64,000 nucleotides of DNA, taken from NCBI RefSeq assembly GCF_028682635.1, contig NZ_JANHLK010000006.1, forward strand, positions 1 through 64,000. The letters are read 5' to 3'. This stretch comes from Pseudomonas putida (GTDB taxonomy: Bacteria; Pseudomonadota; Gammaproteobacteria; Pseudomonadales; Pseudomonadaceae). The first letter of the stretch is position 1; each line of letters begins with the position of its first letter. The notes below the pieces were generated by a model that was given only the letters and a program-made list of their open reading frames with translations, was not told the origin of the DNA and ran no database searches. This document shows, piece by piece, positions 13,601 to 25,791 of the stretch. The translations under genes were made by a program, and so were the position numbers.

Positions 13601-14805
13601 ACGGTGCCGTGATTTCGGTTAAAGAAGGTGACAAGGTCGACGCTGGCGCAATCGTGGCCAAGTGGGATCCGCACACTCACCCGATCGTTACCGAAATGAA
13701 AGGTACCGTGACCTACGTGGGCATGGAAGAAGGCATCACGATCAAGCGTCAGACTGACGAATTGACCGGTATGACCAACATTGAAGTACTCGACGCCAAA
13801 GACCGTCCAGCTGCCGGCAAGGATATCCGTCCTGCTGTGAAGATGGTCGATGACAACGGCAAGGATCTGTTGCTGCCAGGCACTGACGTTATCGCTCAGT
13901 ACTTCCTGCCAGCCAACGCCCTGGTCGGTGTGGCGGACGGTGCGAAGATCGCGATCGGTGATGTTATCGCGCGTATCCCGCAAGAAACTTCGAAGACTCG
14001 TGACATCACCGGTGGTCTGCCGCGTGTTGCCGACTTGTTCGAAGCTCGTCGTCCGAAAGAAGCGTCGATCCTGGCTGAAGTCAGCGGCACCATCGCGTTC
14101 GGTAAAGAGACCAAGGGCAAGCGCCGTCTGGTTATCACCCCGAACGACGGTAGCGATCCGTATGAAGAGCTGATTCCGAAGTGGCGTCACCTGAACGTGT
14201 TCGAAGGCGAACAGGTAAACCGCGGCGAAGTTATCTCCGACGGCCCGAGCGATCCACACGACATCCTGCGTCTGCTGGGTGTGAGTGCGCTGGCCAAGTA
14301 CATCGTCAACGAGATCCAGGACGTTTACCGTCTGCAAGGCGTGAAGATCAACGACAAGCACATCGAGACCATCCTGCGTCAGATGCTGCGTAAAGTTGAA
14401 ATCGCTGAATCCGGCGATTCCAGTTTCATCAAGGGCGACCAGATGGAATTGACTCACGTTCTGGTAGAGAACGAGCGTTTGAGCGGCGAAGACAAGTTTG
14501 TCTCCAAGTTCACTCGCGTTCTGCTGGGTATCACCAAGGCGTCGTTGTCCACCGAATCGTTCATCTCGGCGGCTTCCTTCCAGGAAACCACCCGCGTACT
14601 GACCGAAGCGGCGGTAACCGGCAAGCGCGATTACCTGCGCGGCCTGAAAGAAAACGTGGTCGTGGGTCGTCTGATCCCGGCTGGTACCGGTCTGGCTTAT
14701 CACAGCGAGCGTAAGCGTCGCCGTGATGCAGACAAGCCGTTGCGCGTGAGCGCCAGTGAAGTGGAAGCTGCACTGACCGAAGCGCTGAACTCGAGCGGTA
14801 ACTGA
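10606..14805 (+). CDS. rpoC: RNA polymerase beta' subunit
   Basis: The 1399-residue subunit carries the catalytic Mg motif [15 protein letters not shown]. It has the N-terminal zinc ribbon ([20 protein letters not shown]), a second cysteine cluster ([11 protein letters not shown]), and the bridge/trigger region around [13 protein letters not shown]. The start is TTG, 7 bases after a strong AGGAGGAAA. No closer ATG fits the family N-terminus ([10 protein letters not shown]). Confidence 0.99.
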   Translation: MKDLLNLLKNQGQVEEFDAIRIGLASPEMIRSWSFGEVKKPETINYRTFKPERDGLFCAKIFGPVKDYECLCGKYKRLKHRGVICEKCGVEVALAKVRRERMAHIELASPVAHIWFLKSLPSRIGLLMDMTLRDIERVLYFESYVVIDPGMTTLEKGQLLNDEQYFEALEEFGDDFDARMGAEAVRELLHAIDLEHEIGRLREEIPQTNSETKIKKLSKRLKLMEAFQGSGNLPEWMVLTVLPVLPPDLRPLVPLDGGRFATSDLNDLYRRVINRNNRLKRLLDLSAPDIIVRNEKRMLQEAVDALLDNGRRGRAITGSNKRPLKSLADMIKGKQGRFRQNLLGKRVDYSGRSVITVGPTLRLHQCGLPKKMALELFKPFIFGKLEMRGLATTIKAAKKMVERELPEVWDVLAEVIREHPVLLNRAPTLHRLGIQAFEPVLIEGKAIQLHPLVCAAYNADFDGDQMAVHVPLTLEAQLEARALMMSTNNILSPANGEPIIVPSQDVVLGLYYMTREAINAKGEGRVFADLQEVDRVFRAGEAALHAKVKVRINETVNDRDGGSVTNTRIVDTTVGRALLFQVVPKGLSYDVVNLPMKKKAISKLINQCYRVVGLKETVIFADQLMYTGFAYSTISGVSIGVNDFVIPDEKARIIGAATDEVKEIESQYASGLVTQGEKYNKVIDLWSKANDEVSKAMMANLSKEKVIDRHGVEVDQESFNSMYMMADSGARGSAAQIRQLAGMRGLMAKPDGSIIETPITANFREGLSVLQYFISTHGARKGLADTALKTANSGYLTRRLVDVAQDLVVTEIDCGTEHGLLMTPHIEGGDVVEPLGERVLGRVIARDVFKPGTEDVIVPAGTLVDEKWVEFIELNSIDEVIVRSPISCETRFGICAKCYGRDLARGHQVNIGEAVGVIAAQSIGEPGTQLTMRTFHIGGAASRTSAADSVQVKNGGTVRLHNLKHVERVDGHLVAVSRSGELAIADDFGRERERYKLPYGAVISVKEGDKVDAGAIVAKWDPHTHPIVTEMKGTVTYVGMEEGITIKRQTDELTGMTNIEVLDAKDRPAAGKDIRPAVKMVDDNGKDLLLPGTDVIAQYFLPANALVGVADGAKIAIGDVIARIPQETSKTRDITGGLPRVADLFEARRPKEASILAEVSGTIAFGKETKGKRRLVITPNDGSDPYEELIPKWRHLNVFEGEQVNRGEVISDGPSDPHDILRLLGVSALAKYIVNEIQDVYRLQGVKINDKHIETILRQMLRKVEIAESGDSSFIKGDQMELTHVLVENERLSGEDKFVSKFTRVLLGITKASLSTESFISAASFQETTRVLTEAAVTGKRDYLRGLKENVVVGRLIPAGTGLAYHSERKRRRDADKPLRVSASEVEAALTEALNSSGN

Positions 14806-14900
14806 GTTCTGCGGTAAATGAGCTGAGGCCCTGGCCACTCCGTTCATCGAATCGAGACAATTTGTCGAGGTTTGATAGGCGGGGAGGTCGGGGCCTTGCC

Positions 14901-14929
14901 TTGACTGGGGACAAGATCCTCTTTAGACT
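14901..14929 (+). promoter_or_regulatory. Promoter of the str operon (rpsL-rpsG-fusA-tuf)
   Basis: TTGACT (14901-14906) and TAGACT (14924-14929) have a 17-base spacer, about 90 bases before rpsL and downstream of rpoC. Confidence 0.6.
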
Positions 14930-14946
14930 CTTGTACCCCTAAATTT

Positions 14947-14966
14947 GGCGGGAATTCGTTCCTGCC
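14947..14966 (+). promoter_or_regulatory. UUCG-capped hairpin in the rpsL leader
   Basis: An 8-bp stem GGCGGGAA/TTCCTGCC (one G-T pair) closes a TTCG tetraloop and is followed by ATTTTGCTTTTCTTG. It lies within the predicted 5' leader of rpsL. It could attenuate or stabilise the transcript. Confidence 0.55.
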
Positions 14967-15020
14967 ATTTTGCTTTTCTTGCAAGACAATAGCGTCGCAA
15001 GACAACAGTGGAGCTAGTAG

Positions 15021-15392
15021 ATGGCAACTATCAACCAGCTGGTACGTCAGCCGCGTAAGCGTATCGTCGAGAAATCCGACGTGCCTGCGCTGCAGAACTG
15101 CCCGCAACGTCGTGGCGTGTGCACCCGTGTGTACACCACCACGCCGAAAAAACCTAACTCGGCACTGCGTAAAGTATGCCGTGTGCGCCTGACCAACGGT
15201 TTCGAGGTTTCCTCGTACATCGGCGGTGAAGGCCACAACCTGCAAGAGCACAGCGTGGTACTGATCCGCGGCGGTCGTGTAAAAGACTTGCCAGGTGTTC
15301 GTTACCACACCGTTCGCGGTTCGTTGGATACTTCCGGCGTTAAAGGTCGTAACCAGGGTCGTTCGAAGTACGGTACCAAGCGTCCGAAGTAA
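15021..15392 (+). CDS. rpsL: 30S ribosomal protein S12
   Basis: The 123-residue decoding-centre protein has wild-type streptomycin-determining residues K43 (TTPKKPNSA) and K88 (GGRVKDLPG), so a sensitive allele is expected. It is the first gene of the str operon; the leader carries a hairpin and promoter. Confidence 0.99.
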
Positions 15393-15490
15393 TGGTCGCT
15401 TGCTGCAAAAAACTGATTTCTATTTTTCTGAGTCGATAAGAGTAAGGTCGGAGGCGTCCCGTAACGGGCACCGATTCCGAGCGAACCTGA

Positions 15491-15982
<492 letters not shown>

Positions 15983-16012
15983 TTTTAGCGTCACTCATTT
16001 TGCGAGGGCTTT

Positions 16013-18118
16013 ATGGCTCGTACTACACCGATTAACCGCTACCGTAACATTGGTATCGTTGCTCACGTGGATGCTGGTAAAACCACCACCACCGAGCGCG
16101 TCCTTTTTTACACTGGCAAAAGCCACAAGATGGGCGAAGTGCATGACGGCGCTGCGACCACTGACTGGATGGTTCAGGAGCAGGAGCGTGGTATTACCAT
16201 TACTTCTGCTGCTATTACCGCCTTCTGGCAGGGTTCTGCGAAGCAGCACAAAGACCAATACCGCTTCAACGTCATCGATACCCCGGGCCACGTAGACTTC
16301 ACCATTGAAGTTGAGCGTTCCCTGCGTGTACTCGACGGCGCTGTCGTTGTGTTCTGTGGTACTTCCGGCGTTGAGCCGCAGTCCGAAACCGTATGGCGTC
16401 AAGCCAACAAGTACGGTGTTCCACGTATCGTTTACGTGAACAAGATGGACCGTGCCGGCGCGAACTTCCTGCGCGTGATCGCTCAGATCAAGCAGCGTCT
16501 GGGTCACACTCCGGTGCCGATCCAGTTGGCTATCGGTTCCGAAGACAACTTCCAGGGTCAGATCGATCTGATGACCATGGAAGCGGTTTACTGGAACGAT
16601 GCTGACAAGGGCATGACTCCACGTCGCGAAGCCATCCCTGCTGAACTGCAGGAACTGGCTGAAGAGTGGCGCAGCAACATGGTAGAGGCTGCGGCCGAAG
16701 CCAGCGAAGAGCTGATGAACAAGTACCTGGAAGGTGAAGAGCTCACCATCGAGGAAATCAAGGCCGCTCTGCGTCAGCGTACTATCGCTGGCGAAATCGT
16801 CCTGGCTGTTTGCGGTTCTTCGTTCAAGAACAAGGGTGTTCCCCTGGTTCTCGACGCCGTTATCGACTACCTGCCGGCTCCAGTCGACATTCCTGCTATC
16901 AAGGGTTCCAACCCTGATAACGAGGAAGAAATGATGGAGCGTCATGCAGACGACAACGAGCCGTTCTCGGCTCTGGCGTTCAAGATCGCTACCGACCCAT
17001 TCGTGGGTACCTTGACCTTCGTCCGCGTTTACTCGGGCGTGTTGGCCTCCGGCGACGGCGTGATCAACTCGGTTAAAGGCAAGAAAGAGCGCGTGGGTCG
17101 TATGGTGCAAATGCACGCAAACGCCCGTGAAGAGATCAAGGAAGTACGCGCTGGCGACATCGCGGCCCTGATCGGCATGAAGGACGTCACCACTGGTGAA
17201 ACCCTCTGCAACGCTGACAAGCCAATCATCCTGGTTCGCATGGACTTCCCGGAGCCGGTTATTTCGGTTGCCGTAGAGCCTAAGACCAAGGATGACCAGG
17301 AAAAAATGGGTATCGCTCTGGGCAAACTTGCTCAGGAAGACCCGTCTTTCCGCGTCAAAACTGATGAAGAGACTGGTCAAACGATCATCTCCGGCATGGG
17401 CGAGTTGCACCTGGACATCCTGGTTGACCGGATGCGCCGTGAGTTCAACGTCGAAGCCAACATCGGTAAGCCTCAAGTTTCGTATCGTGAGCGCATCACG
17501 AAGAATTGCGAAATCGAAGGCAAGTTCGTTCGTCAGTCCGGCGGTCGTGGCCAGTTCGGTCACTGCTGGATCCGTTTTGCTCCTGCTGACGAAGGTCAGG
17601 AAGGTCTGCAATTCGTGAACGAAGTAGTGGGTGGTGTGGTTCCTAAGGAATACATCCCGGCTATCCAGAAGGGTATCGAAGAGCAGATGAAGAACGGCGT
17701 AGTTGCCGGCTATCCGCTGATCGGCCTGAAGGCTACCGTGTTTGATGGTTCTTACCACGACGTCGACTCGAACGAGATGGCGTTTAAGGTGGCTGCTTCC
17801 ATGGCGACCAAGCAACTGGCCCAGAAGGGCGGTGGTGAGTTGCTCGAGCCGATCATGGCGGTAGAGGTTGTTACGCCTGAAGACTATATGGGTGACGTGA
17901 TGGGCGACCTGAACCGTCGTCGCGGCATGATTCTGGGTATGGAAGATACGGTTTCCGGTAAGGTTATCCGTGCTGAAGTTCCGTTGGGCGAGATGTTCGG
18001 TTATGCGACCGACGTTCGTTCGATGTCCCAGGGTCGCGCAAGCTACTCTATGGAATTCAAAAAATACAATACGGCTCCGTCGCACATCGTCGAAACCGTT
18101 ACCAAAAAACAAGGCTGA
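16013..18118 (+). CDS. fusA: Elongation factor G
   Basis: The 701-residue translational GTPase has G1 [12 protein letters not shown] (about residues 17-28), G2 [10 protein letters not shown]3 DTPGHVDF and G4 NKMDRAGA, followed by domains II-V. It drives ribosomal translocation and, with RRF, recycling. It lies between rpsG and tuf in the standard str operon. Confidence 0.99.
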   Translation: MARTTPINRYRNIGIVAHVDAGKTTTTERVLFYTGKSHKMGEVHDGAATTDWMVQEQERGITITSAAITAFWQGSAKQHKDQYRFNVIDTPGHVDFTIEVERSLRVLDGAVVVFCGTSGVEPQSETVWRQANKYGVPRIVYVNKMDRAGANFLRVIAQIKQRLGHTPVPIQLAIGSEDNFQGQIDLMTMEAVYWNDADKGMTPRREAIPAELQELAEEWRSNMVEAAAEASEELMNKYLEGEELTIEEIKAALRQRTIAGEIVLAVCGSSFKNKGVPLVLDAVIDYLPAPVDIPAIKGSNPDNEEEMMERHADDNEPFSALAFKIATDPFVGTLTFVRVYSGVLASGDGVINSVKGKKERVGRMVQMHANAREEIKEVRAGDIAALIGMKDVTTGETLCNADKPIILVRMDFPEPVISVAVEPKTKDDQEKMGIALGKLAQEDPSFRVKTDEETGQTIISGMGELHLDILVDRMRREFNVEANIGKPQVSYRERITKNCEIEGKFVRQSGGRGQFGHCWIRFAPADEGQEGLQFVNEVVGGVVPKEYIPAIQKGIEEQMKNGVVAGYPLIGLKATVFDGSYHDVDSNEMAFKVAASMATKQLAQKGGGELLEPIMAVEVVTPEDYMGDVMGDLNRRRGMILGMEDTVSGKVIRAEVPLGEMFGYATDVRSMSQGRASYSMEFKKYNTAPSHIVETVTKKQG

Positions 18119-18148
18119 TTCAGTCCTTTAGGCAAGGAGTTAATTGTC

Positions 18149-19342
18149 GTGGCTAAAGAAAAATTTGATCGTTCCCTACCGCACGTAAACGTTGGCACCA
18201 TCGGCCACGTTGACCACGGTAAAACCACTCTGACCGCTGCTCTGACTCGCGTCTGCTCCGAAGTTTTCGGTTCGGCCGTAGTTGAATTCGACAAGATCGA
18301 CAGCGCTCCAGAAGAAAAAGCTCGTGGTATCACCATCAACACCGCGCACGTCGAGTACAACTCGAACATTCGTCACTACGCTCACGTTGACTGCCCAGGT
18401 CACGCTGACTACGTGAAGAACATGATCACCGGTGCTGCCCAGATGGACGGCGCGATCCTGGTTTGCTCGGCCGCTGATGGTCCGATGCCACAAACCCGTG
18501 AGCACATCCTGCTGTCCCGTCAGGTAGGCGTTCCGTACATCGTGGTTTTCCTGAACAAGGCTGACCTGGTAGACGACGCTGAGCTGCTGGAACTGGTTGA
18601 GATGGAAGTTCGCGACCTGCTGTCCACCTATGACTTCCCAGGCGACGACACTCCGATCATCATCGGTTCTGCTCGTATGGCGCTGGAAGGCAAAGACGAC
18701 AACGAAATGGGCACCACTGCCGTTCGTAAGCTGGTTGAAACTCTGGACACCTACATCCCAGAGCCAGAGCGTGCTATCGACAAGCCATTCCTGATGCCAA
18801 TCGAAGACGTATTCTCGATCTCGGGTCGTGGTACTGTTGTGACTGGTCGTATCGAGCGCGGTATCGTTCGCGTTCAAGATGCACTGGAAATCGTTGGTCT
18901 GCGTGACACCACCACCACCACCTGCACCGGTGTTGAGATGTTCCGCAAGCTGCTCGACGAAGGTCGTGCTGGCGAGAACTGCGGCGTTCTGCTGCGTGGC
19001 ACCAAGCGTGACGACGTTGAGCGTGGTCAGGTTCTGGTTAAGCCAGGTTCGGTTAAGCCGCACACCAAGTTCACCGCAGAAGTTTACGTTCTGAGCAAGG
19101 AAGAAGGCGGCCGTCACACTCCGTTCTTCAAAGGCTACCGTCCACAGTTCTACTTCCGTACTACTGACGTGACCGGTAACTGCGAGCTGCCAGAAGGCGT
19201 TGAAATGGTAATGCCAGGTGACAACATTCAGATGACTGTTACCCTGATCAAAACCATCGCAATGGAAGACGGTCTGCGCTTCGCTATCCGTGAAGGCGGC
19301 CGTACCGTTGGTGCTGGCGTTGTAGCTAAAATCATCGAGTAA
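18149..19342 (+). CDS. tuf: Elongation factor Tu
   Basis: The 397-residue GTPase delivers aminoacyl-tRNA to the ribosome. G1 is [11 protein letters not shown]3 is [12 protein letters not shown] with the switch-II His, and G4 is NKADLVDD; domains II and III follow. Translation starts at GTG after AAGGAG. It is the only tuf in the window: the usual second copy after tRNA-Thr is missing. A strong terminator follows. Confidence 0.99.
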   Translation: MAKEKFDRSLPHVNVGTIGHVDHGKTTLTAALTRVCSEVFGSAVVEFDKIDSAPEEKARGITINTAHVEYNSNIRHYAHVDCPGHADYVKNMITGAAQMDGAILVCSAADGPMPQTREHILLSRQVGVPYIVVFLNKADLVDDAELLELVEMEVRDLLSTYDFPGDDTPIIIGSARMALEGKDDNEMGTTAVRKLVETLDTYIPEPERAIDKPFLMPIEDVFSISGRGTVVTGRIERGIVRVQDALEIVGLRDTTTTTCTGVEMFRKLLDEGRAGENCGVLLRGTKRDDVERGQVLVKPGSVKPHTKFTAEVYVLSKEEGGRHTPFFKGYRPQFYFRTTDVTGNCELPEGVEMVMPGDNIQMTVTLIKTIAMEDGLRFAIREGGRTVGAGVVAKIIE

Positions 19343-19372
19343 TCTCCTCACCGAGACAGCTTTGATGTTTTG

Positions 19373-19403
19373 AAAAGGCCCCCGCTCAGCGGGGGCCTTT
19401 TTT
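19373..19403 (+). terminator. Terminator of the str operon
   Basis: AAAGGCCCCCGC/GCGGGGGCCTTT with a TCA loop forms a perfect 12-bp stem followed by a T run. It isolates tuf from rpsJ. Confidence 0.92.
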
Positions 19404-19409
19404 ATTGGG

Positions 19410-19438
19410 TTGACACCTATCTGGGGCGTCTATAGAAT
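19410..19438 (+). promoter_or_regulatory. Promoter of the S10 operon
   Basis: A perfect TTGACA (19410-19415) and TAGAAT (19433-19438) have a 17-base spacer. It starts right after the tuf terminator and 63 bases before rpsJ. Confidence 0.85.
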
Positions 19439-19500
19439 TGCGCCTCCTTTTAACGGGCGTATTGCGCCCGGTGGGAATAGCAGCCGGAGTCTGAAATCCA

Positions 19501-19812
19501 ATGCAAAATCAGCAAATCCGTATCAGGTTGAAGGCTTTTGACCATCGCCTGATCGACCAATCCACCCAGGAAATCGTGGAAACCGCGAAACGTACTGGTG
19601 CTCAAGTGCGTGGTCCAATTCCACTGCCTACCCGTAAAGAGCGGTTCACCGTTCTGGTCTCCCCGCACGTCAACAAAGACGCGCGTGACCAGTACGAGAT
19701 CCGTACTCATAAGCGCGTTCTGGACATCGTCCAGCCAACGGATAAAACCGTTGATGCACTTATGAAGCTTGATCTTGCGGCCGGTGTGGAAGTGCAGATC
19801 AGCCTCGGCTAA
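19501..19812 (+). CDS. rpsJ: 30S ribosomal protein S10 (NusE)
   Basis: The 103-residue protein ([20 protein letters not shown]) is an assembly protein of the 30S head. As NusE it bridges ribosome or Nus factors to NusG on RNA polymerase. It is the first gene of the S10 operon, directly downstream of its own promoter. Confidence 0.99.
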
Positions 19813-19892
19813 GACTCGGTCTTAGTCGTGTAACGCTCTGAAATGGGCGGCCATAGCGGGTGAAAGCCCCGTACACTCATGAGGTTTACAAC

Positions 19893-20528
19893 ATGACTAT
19901 TGGTGTAGTCGGTCGTAAATGCGGTATGACCCGTATTTTCACCGAAGAAGGTGTCTCCATTCCGGTCACGGTCATTGAGATCGAACCGAATCGCGTCACC
20001 CAGTTCAAAACTGAAGAGACCGATGGCTATCGTGCAGTGCAAGTCACTGTCGGCGAGCGTCGTGCTTCGCGTGTAACAGCAGCTCAGGCTGGCCACTTCG
20101 CTAAAGCGAACGTTGCCGCTGGTCGTACCGTAATGGAATTCCGCCTTGAAGAAGGCGAGTACCAGGCCGGCGATCTGATCAACGCTGAAATCTTCGCCGC
20201 TGGTCAACTGGTTGATGTAACCGGTCAGTCCAAGGGTAAAGGCTTCCAGGGTACGATCAAGCGTTGGAATTTCCGCGGGCAAGATAACACCCACGGTAAC
20301 TCCGTATCCCACCGCGTTCCAGGCTCTATCGGCCAGTGCCAGACTCCTGGTCGTGTATTCAAGGGCAAAAAAATGTCCGGTCATATGGGCGCTGAGCGCG
20401 TGACCGTGCAGTCCCTCGAAGTAGTGCGCGTGGACGCTGAACGCAATCTGTTGTTGGTCAAGGGCGCTGTTCCTGGCGCTACTGGCGGCAACTTGGTTGT
20501 ACGTCCAGCAGCCAAGGCTCGCGGTTAA
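19893..20528 (+). CDS. rplC: 50S ribosomal protein L3
   Basis: The 211 residues from [16 protein letters not shown] match L3, an early 23S binder near the peptidyl-transferase centre. A longer reading adds 11 residues not found in the family, so I use the ATG at 19893. The [20 protein letters not shown] loop holds the glutamine that is N5-methylated by PrmB in E. coli. Confidence 0.98.
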   Translation: MTIGVVGRKCGMTRIFTEEGVSIPVTVIEIEPNRVTQFKTEETDGYRAVQVTVGERRASRVTAAQAGHFAKANVAAGRTVMEFRLEEGEYQAGDLINAEIFAAGQLVDVTGQSKGKGFQGTIKRWNFRGQDNTHGNSVSHRVPGSIGQCQTPGRVFKGKKMSGHMGAERVTVQSLEVVRVDAERNLLLVKGAVPGATGGNLVVRPAAKARG

Positions 20529-20540
20529 GGGGAAGCTGAC

Positions 20541-21143
20541 ATGCAATTAAATGTAAATGACGCTCAAGCGATCGAAGTTTCCGAACTGACATTTGGCGGC
20601 GAATTCAACGAGACGCTGGTTCACCAAGCAGTCGTAGCCTACATGGCTGGCGGTCGTCAGGGTTCCAAGCAGCAAAAGACCCGTTCCGACGTTCGTGGTG
20701 GCGGTAAGCGCCCATGGCGTCAGAAAGGTACTGGCCGTGCTCGTGCCGGTACTATCCGTAGCCCAATCTGGCGTGGCGGCGGTACCACTTTCGCAGCTCG
20801 TCCTCAGGATCACTCCCAGAAGCTGAACAAGAAGATGTATCGCGCAGCAATGCGTTCCATCCTTGCTGAGCTGGTGCGTACTGATCGTCTGGTCGTGGTT
20901 CAGGATTTCGCCGTTGAAACGCCGAAAACCAAAGACCTGCTGGGCAAACTGAACAACATGAGCCTGACCGACGTTCTGATCGTGTCGGACGCTGTTGATC
21001 AGAACCTGTACCTGGCTGCTCGTAACCTGCCACACGTAGATGTACGTGACGTGCAAGGTTCCGATCCAGTTAGTCTGATCGCATACGACAAGGTGTTGAT
21101 CACCGTGTCGGCCGTGAAGAAATTCGAGGAGCTGCTGGGATGA
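20541..21143 (+). CDS. rplD: 50S ribosomal protein L4
   Basis: The 200-residue protein has the long exit-tunnel loop [19 protein letters not shown] that lines the nascent-peptide constriction near macrolide sites. In enterobacteria L4 also regulates the S10 operon. It overlaps the start of rplW by 4 bases (ATGA). Confidence 0.98.
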
Positions 21144-21439
21144 ACCAGGAACGCGTATTTAAAGTTCTGCTTGGCCCGCACGTTTCCGAGAAGGCTACGG
21201 TTCTGGCAGACAAGAAAGGCCAGTTCGTTTTCAAGGTTGCTACTGACGCAACCAAGCTGGAAATCAAGAAGGCCGTCGAAAGCCTGTTCAGCGTGAAAGT
21301 AGAGCGTGTTACTACCCTGAATGTTCTGGGTAAGAGCAAGCGCACTGCTCGCGGTCTGGGCAAGCGTAATGACTGGAAGAAGGCAGTTATCTCCCTTCAG
21401 CCAGGCCAAGATCTCGATTTCAGCAGCAGTGCTGAGTAA
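21140..21439 (+). CDS. rplW: 50S ribosomal protein L23
   Basis: The 99-residue protein ([18 protein letters not shown]) sits at the exit of the peptide tunnel, where trigger factor and SRP dock. Its start overlaps the rplD stop, and rplB follows after 14 bases. Confidence 0.98.
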
Positions 21440-21453
21440 GGAAGGGGTGCATC

Positions 21454-22278
21454 ATGGCAATCGTTAAATGCAAACCGACTTCCCCTGGCCGCCGTTTTGT
21501 GGTCAAGGTGGTCAACCAGGAGCTGCATAAAGGCGCTCCTCACGCACCGCTGCTCGAGAAGAAGTCGAAGTCTGGTGGTCGTAACAACAATGGCCGTATT
21601 ACCACTCGTCACATCGGTGGTGGTCATAAGCAGCATTATCGTCTGGTCGACTTCCGTCGCAACGACAAAGATGGCATCGCTGCCACTGTCGAGCGTATCG
21701 AATACGATCCAAACCGTACTGCTCACATCGCTCTGCTGCTGTACGCAGATGGCGAGCGTCGCTACATCATCGCCCCTAAAGGCGTGAGTGCTGGCGACCA
21801 GCTGATCGCAGGCGCACTGGCTCCAATCAAGCCAGGTAACGCTCTGCAACTGCGTAACATTCCAGTTGGTAGCACCGTACACGGCATCGAATTGAAGCCA
21901 GGTAAAGGCGCTCAGATCGCTCGTTCCGCTGGTGCTTCGGCTCAGCTGATCGCTCGTGAAGGCGTTTACGTGACCCTGCGTCTGCGTTCTGGTGAGATGC
22001 GTAAAGTGCTGGCTGAATGCCGCGCGACCCTGGGCGAGGTCTCGAACTCCGAGCACAGCCTGCGTTCGCTGGGTAAAGCTGGTGCCAAACGCTGGCGTGG
22101 CGTTCGCCCAACCGTTCGTGGTGTTGCCATGAACCCGGTTGACCACCCACATGGTGGTGGTGAAGGTCGTACCTCTGGTGGTCGTCATCCGGTATCGCCA
22201 TGGGGCTTCCCGACTAAGGGCGCGAAGACTCGTGGTAATAAGCGTACCGACAAAATGATCGTCCGTCGTCGCAAGTAA
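21454..22278 (+). CDS. rplB: 50S ribosomal protein L2
   Basis: The 274-residue protein is needed for subunit joining and peptidyl-transferase activity. The C-terminal [17 protein letters not shown] segment contains the conserved functional histidine. Confidence 0.99.
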
Positions 22279-22294
22279 ATAGAGGGATACGACA

Positions 22295-22570
22295 GTGCCA
22301 CGTTCTCTGAAAAAAGGTCCTTTTATCGATCTTCACCTACTGAAGAAGATCGAAGTGGCGGCGGAAAAGAACGATCGCAAACCGGTGAAAACCTGGTCGC
22401 GTCGTTCGATGATCCTGCCACAAATGGTCGGTCTGACCATCGCAGTACACAACGGTCGTCAACACGTCCCAGTTCTCGTTAACGAAGACATGGTCGGCCA
22501 CAAACTGGGCGAGTTCGCCGGTACCCGCACTTATCGTGGGCACGTGGCAGACAAGAAAGCCAAGCGTTAA
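22295..22570 (+). CDS. rpsS: 30S ribosomal protein S19
   Basis: The 91-residue protein ([17 protein letters not shown]) lies in the 30S head and contacts S13. The start is GTG, at 22295, after AGAGGGA. Confidence 0.98.
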   Translation: MPRSLKKGPFIDLHLLKKIEVAAEKNDRKPVKTWSRRSMILPQMVGLTIAVHNGRQHVPVLVNEDMVGHKLGEFAGTRTYRGHVADKKAKR

Positions 22571-22581
22571 GGGGTTAGGAA

Positions 22582-22914
22582 ATGGAAGTAGCCGCTAAGT
22601 TGTCGGGCGCTCGAATCTCCGCCCAGAAAGCCCGCTTGGTCGCCGACCAGATCCGCGGGAAGAAGGTGGGCGAAGCGCTCAACCTGTTGGCTTTCAGCAG
22701 TAAGAAAGCCGCCGAGATCATGAAGAAAGTGCTGGAGTCGGCCGTAGCCAACGCCGAGCATAACGAAGGCGCAGACGTTGATGACCTGAAGGTCAGCACC
22801 GTTTTCGTCAACGAAGGGCGTTCGCTGAAGCGCATCATGCCACGTGCCAAAGGCCGTGCTGATCGCATCGTCAAGCGGTCTTGCCATATCACTGTCAAGG
22901 TTGCTGACAAGTAA
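22582..22914 (+). CDS. rplV: 50S ribosomal protein L22
   Basis: The 110-residue protein has a beta-hairpin ([14 protein letters not shown]) that reaches the exit-tunnel constriction, a macrolide-resistance hot spot. The sequence looks wild type. It lies in the usual S19-L22-S3 order. Confidence 0.98.
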
Positions 22915-22927
22915 CGGAGTCGAAGAG

Positions 22928-23614
22928 ATGGGTCAGAAAGTACATCCCATTGGCATTCGCCTGGGAATCGTCAAGGAGCACACCTCCGTCTGGTACGCAG
23001 ACGGTCGGACTTATGCGGACTATTTGCTCGCAGATCTGAAGGTGCGTGAGTATCTCCAAGACAAACTAAAAAGCGCGTCCGTAAGCCGTATCGATATCCA
23101 TCGTCCGGCCCAAACTGCACGTATCACCATCCACACCGCTCGTCCAGGTATCGTTATCGGGAAGAAAGGTGAAGATGTTGAGAAACTGCGCCAGGACCTG
23201 ACCAAGCAAATGGGTGTGCCTGTGCACATCAATATCGAAGAGATCCGCAAGCCGGAACTCGACGGTATGCTGGTTGCGCAGAGCGTAGCTCAGCAGCTGG
23301 AGCGTCGCGTAATGTTCCGTCGCGCTATGAAGCGCGCTGTACAGAACGCAATGCGCATTGGTGCCAAAGGCATCAAAATCCAAGTGAGCGGTCGTCTCGG
23401 CGGTGCTGAAATCGCACGTACTGAATGGTATCGCGAAGGTCGTGTGCCACTGCACACCCTGCGTGCCGACATCGACTATGCCAACTACGAAGCTCACACC
23501 ACCTACGGTGTGATCGGTGTAAAGGTTTGGATCTTCAAAGGCGAAGTAATTGGTGGTCGCCAAGAAGAACTGAAACCACAAGCACCAGCGCCTCGTAAAA
23601 AAGCTGCTAAGTAA
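22928..23614 (+). CDS. rpsC: 30S ribosomal protein S3
   Basis: The 228 residues from [14 protein letters not shown] match S3, which has a KH domain ([15 protein letters not shown]) and forms part of the mRNA-entry helicase. A longer in-frame reading starting inside rplV was discarded in favour of the ATG at 22928. Confidence 0.98.
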   Translation: MGQKVHPIGIRLGIVKEHTSVWYADGRTYADYLLADLKVREYLQDKLKSASVSRIDIHRPAQTARITIHTARPGIVIGKKGEDVEKLRQDLTKQMGVPVHINIEEIRKPELDGMLVAQSVAQQLERRVMFRRAMKRAVQNAMRIGAKGIKIQVSGRLGGAEIARTEWYREGRVPLHTLRADIDYANYEAHTTYGVIGVKVWIFKGEVIGGRQEELKPQAPAPRKKAAK

Positions 23615-23626
23615 GGGGTACGCCAA

Positions 23627-24040
23627 ATGTTGCAACCAAAGCGTACGAAGTTCCGCAAGCAAATGACTGGTCACAACCGTGGCCTGGCATTGCGCGGTAG
23701 CAAAGTCAGCTTCGGCGAGTTCGCGCTGAAGTCTGTAGCTCGTGGTCGTCTCACCGCTCGTCAGATCGAGTCAGCACGTCGTGCTCTGACCCGTCACGTA
23801 AAACGTGGCGGCAAGATCTGGATCCGTGTATTCCCGGACAAGCCGATCTCCAAAAAACCTCTCGAGGTTCGGATGGGTAAAGGTAAGGGTAACGTGGAAT
23901 ACTGGGTTGCCCAGATTCAGCCAGGCAAAGTCCTGTATGAAATCGAGGGTGTTTCTGAAGAGCTGGCGCGTGAGGCTTTCGCCCTGGCTGCTGCAAAGCT
24001 GCCGCTCGCCACCTCCTTTGTTAAACGGACGGTGATGTGA
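23627..24040 (+). CDS. rplP: 50S ribosomal protein L16
   Basis: The 137-residue protein ([19 protein letters not shown]) contacts A-site tRNA and helps organise the peptidyl-transferase centre. The stop overlaps the rpmC start by one base. Confidence 0.98.
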
Positions 24041-24231
24041 TGAAAGCGAATGAACTTCGTGAAAAATCCGCACAGCAGCTGAACGAGCAACTGCTCGGCC
24101 TGCTGCGCGACCAGTTCAATCTGCGTATGCAGAAAGCAACTGGCCAGTTGGGGCAGTCTCATCTGCTCTCGCAAGTTAAGCGTGACATCGCTCGCGTGAA
24201 GACTGTGCTCAACCAGCAGGCAGGTAAGTAA
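24040..24231 (+). CDS. rpmC: 50S ribosomal protein L29
   Basis: The 63-residue two-helix protein ([18 protein letters not shown]) sits near the tunnel exit beside L23. I use the ATG at 24040; a GTG one codon earlier would only add one residue. Confidence 0.97.
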
Positions 24232-24233
24232 TC

Positions 24234-24500
24234 ATGGCTGAAGCCGAAAAAACTGTCCGTACGCTGACTGGCCGTGTTGTCAGCGACAAGATGGACAAAA
24301 CCATCACCGTTCTGATCGAGCGTCGCGTTAAGCACCCGATCTACGGTAAATACGTTAAGCGTTCGACTAAGCTGCACGCGCACGACGAAACCAATCAGTG
24401 CCACATCGGCGACAAAGTCACTATTCGTGAAACTCGTCCTTTGGCCAAGACCAAGTCTTGGGCGCTGGTTGATGTTCTCGAACGCGCTGTGGAAGTCTAA
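24234..24500 (+). CDS. rpsQ: 30S ribosomal protein S17
   Basis: The 88-residue OB-fold primary 16S rRNA binder contains [19 protein letters not shown]. It starts 2 bases after rpmC. Confidence 0.98.
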   Translation: MAEAEKTVRTLTGRVVSDKMDKTITVLIERRVKHPIYGKYVKRSTKLHAHDETNQCHIGDKVTIRETRPLAKTKSWALVDVLERAVEV

Positions 24501-24523
24501 GGACTAGGGGTCGGAGAAATTAT

Positions 24524-24892
24524 ATGATTCAGACTCAATCCATGCTCGATGTGGCCGATAACAGCGGCGCTCGCCGCGTTATGTGCATCAAGGTGCTGGG
24601 TGGCTCCCATCGTCGTTACGCTGGTATCGGTGACATCATCAAGGTTACCGTTAAGGAAGCAATTCCTCGCGGTAAAGTGAAAAAAGGCCAAGTGATGACT
24701 GCTGTTGTAGTCCGCACTCGTCACGGCGTACGTCGTGCTGATGGCTCCATTATCCGCTTTGATGGCAACGCTGCTGTTCTTCTGAACAACAAGCAAGAGC
24801 CGATCGGCACCCGTATCTTTGGGCCAGTGACCCGTGAACTTCGTACTGAGAAGTTCATGAAGATCGTCTCGCTCGCCCCAGAAGTGCTGTAA
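24524..24892 (+). CDS. rplN: 50S ribosomal protein L14
   Basis: The 122-residue protein ([19 protein letters not shown]) is at the subunit interface and is the docking site of the silencing factor RsfS. It is the classical first gene of the spc group, here directly continuous with the S10 genes. Confidence 0.98.
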   Translation: MIQTQSMLDVADNSGARRVMCIKVLGGSHRRYAGIGDIIKVTVKEAIPRGKVKKGQVMTAVVVRTRHGVRRADGSIIRFDGNAAVLLNNKQEPIGTRIFGPVTRELRTEKFMKIVSLAPEVL

Positions 24893-24903
24893 GGAGATCC
24901 GAC

Positions 24904-25218
24904 ATGCAAAAGATTCGTCGTGACGACGAGATCATCGTGATCGCCGGCAAAGACAAAGGTAAGCGCGGTAAGGTGCTGAAGGTTCTTGCTGACAACCGTC
25001 TGGTTGTTGGTGGTCTGAACCTGGTCAAGCGTCATACCAAGCCTAACCCGATGTCGGGCGTACAAGGCGGTATCGTCGAGAAAGAAGCGCCACTGCACGC
25101 TTCTAACGTAGCCATCTTCAACGGCGAAACCAACAAGGCTGACCGCGTTGGTTTCAAAGTAGAAGACGGTAAGAAAATTCGTGTCTTCAAGTCGACCCAA
25201 AAAGCGGTTGATGCTTGA
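24904..25218 (+). CDS. rplX: 50S ribosomal protein L24
   Basis: The 104-residue protein has an N-terminal KOW motif ([21 protein letters not shown]). It initiates 50S assembly and lies near the tunnel exit. Confidence 0.98.
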   Translation: MQKIRRDDEIIVIAGKDKGKRGKVLKVLADNRLVVGGLNLVKRHTKPNPMSGVQGGIVEKEAPLHASNVAIFNGETNKADRVGFKVEDGKKIRVFKSTQKAVDA

Positions 25219-25238
25219 ACACTGCTAGGTAGAAGACC

Positions 25239-25778
25239 ATGGCACGACTAAAAGAGATTTACCGGAAGGAAATCGCTCCGAAACTTAAGGAAGAACTTAA
25301 GCTTTCGAACGTGATGGAAGTTCCGCGCGTTACCAAAATCACCCTGAACATGGGTCTGGGCGAAGCGATCGGCGACAAAAAAGTCATCGAGCACGCTGTT
25401 GCTGACCTGGAAAAGATCACCGGCCAGAAAGTCGTTGTGACCTACGCTCGCAAATCCATCGCTGGCTTTAAAGTCCGTGAAGGTTGGCCGATCGGCGTCA
25501 AAGTGACCCTGCGCCGTGAGCGTATGTACGAGTTCCTGGATCGTCTGCTGTCGATCTCCCTGCCTCGGGTTCGCGACTTCCGCGGCCTGAATGCCAAGTC
25601 CTTCGATGGTCGTGGTAACTACAGCATGGGCGTGAAAGAGCAGATCATCTTCCCGGAAATCGACTACGACAAGATCGATGCTCTCCGCGGTCTGGACATC
25701 ACCCTGACCACCACTGCCAAGAACGATGATGAAGGCCGCGCTCTGCTGCGTGCGTTCAAATTCCCGTTCCGCAACTGA
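25239..25778 (+). CDS. rplE: 50S ribosomal protein L5
   Basis: The 179-residue protein binds 5S rRNA in the central protuberance and forms a bridge with S13. [14 protein letters not shown] and the C-terminal [13 protein letters not shown] are characteristic. Confidence 0.98.
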   Translation: MARLKEIYRKEIAPKLKEELKLSNVMEVPRVTKITLNMGLGEAIGDKKVIEHAVADLEKITGQKVVVTYARKSIAGFKVREGWPIGVKVTLRRERMYEFLDRLLSISLPRVRDFRGLNAKSFDGRGNYSMGVKEQIIFPEIDYDKIDALRGLDITLTTTAKNDDEGRALLRAFKFPFRN

Positions 25779-25791
25779 TTGGAGTAGGACC

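Noticed and set aside
14843..14870. Short palindrome GACAATTTGTC after rpoC as a terminator
   Set aside because: The stem is only 5 bp and A+T-rich with no T-run, too weak for termination.
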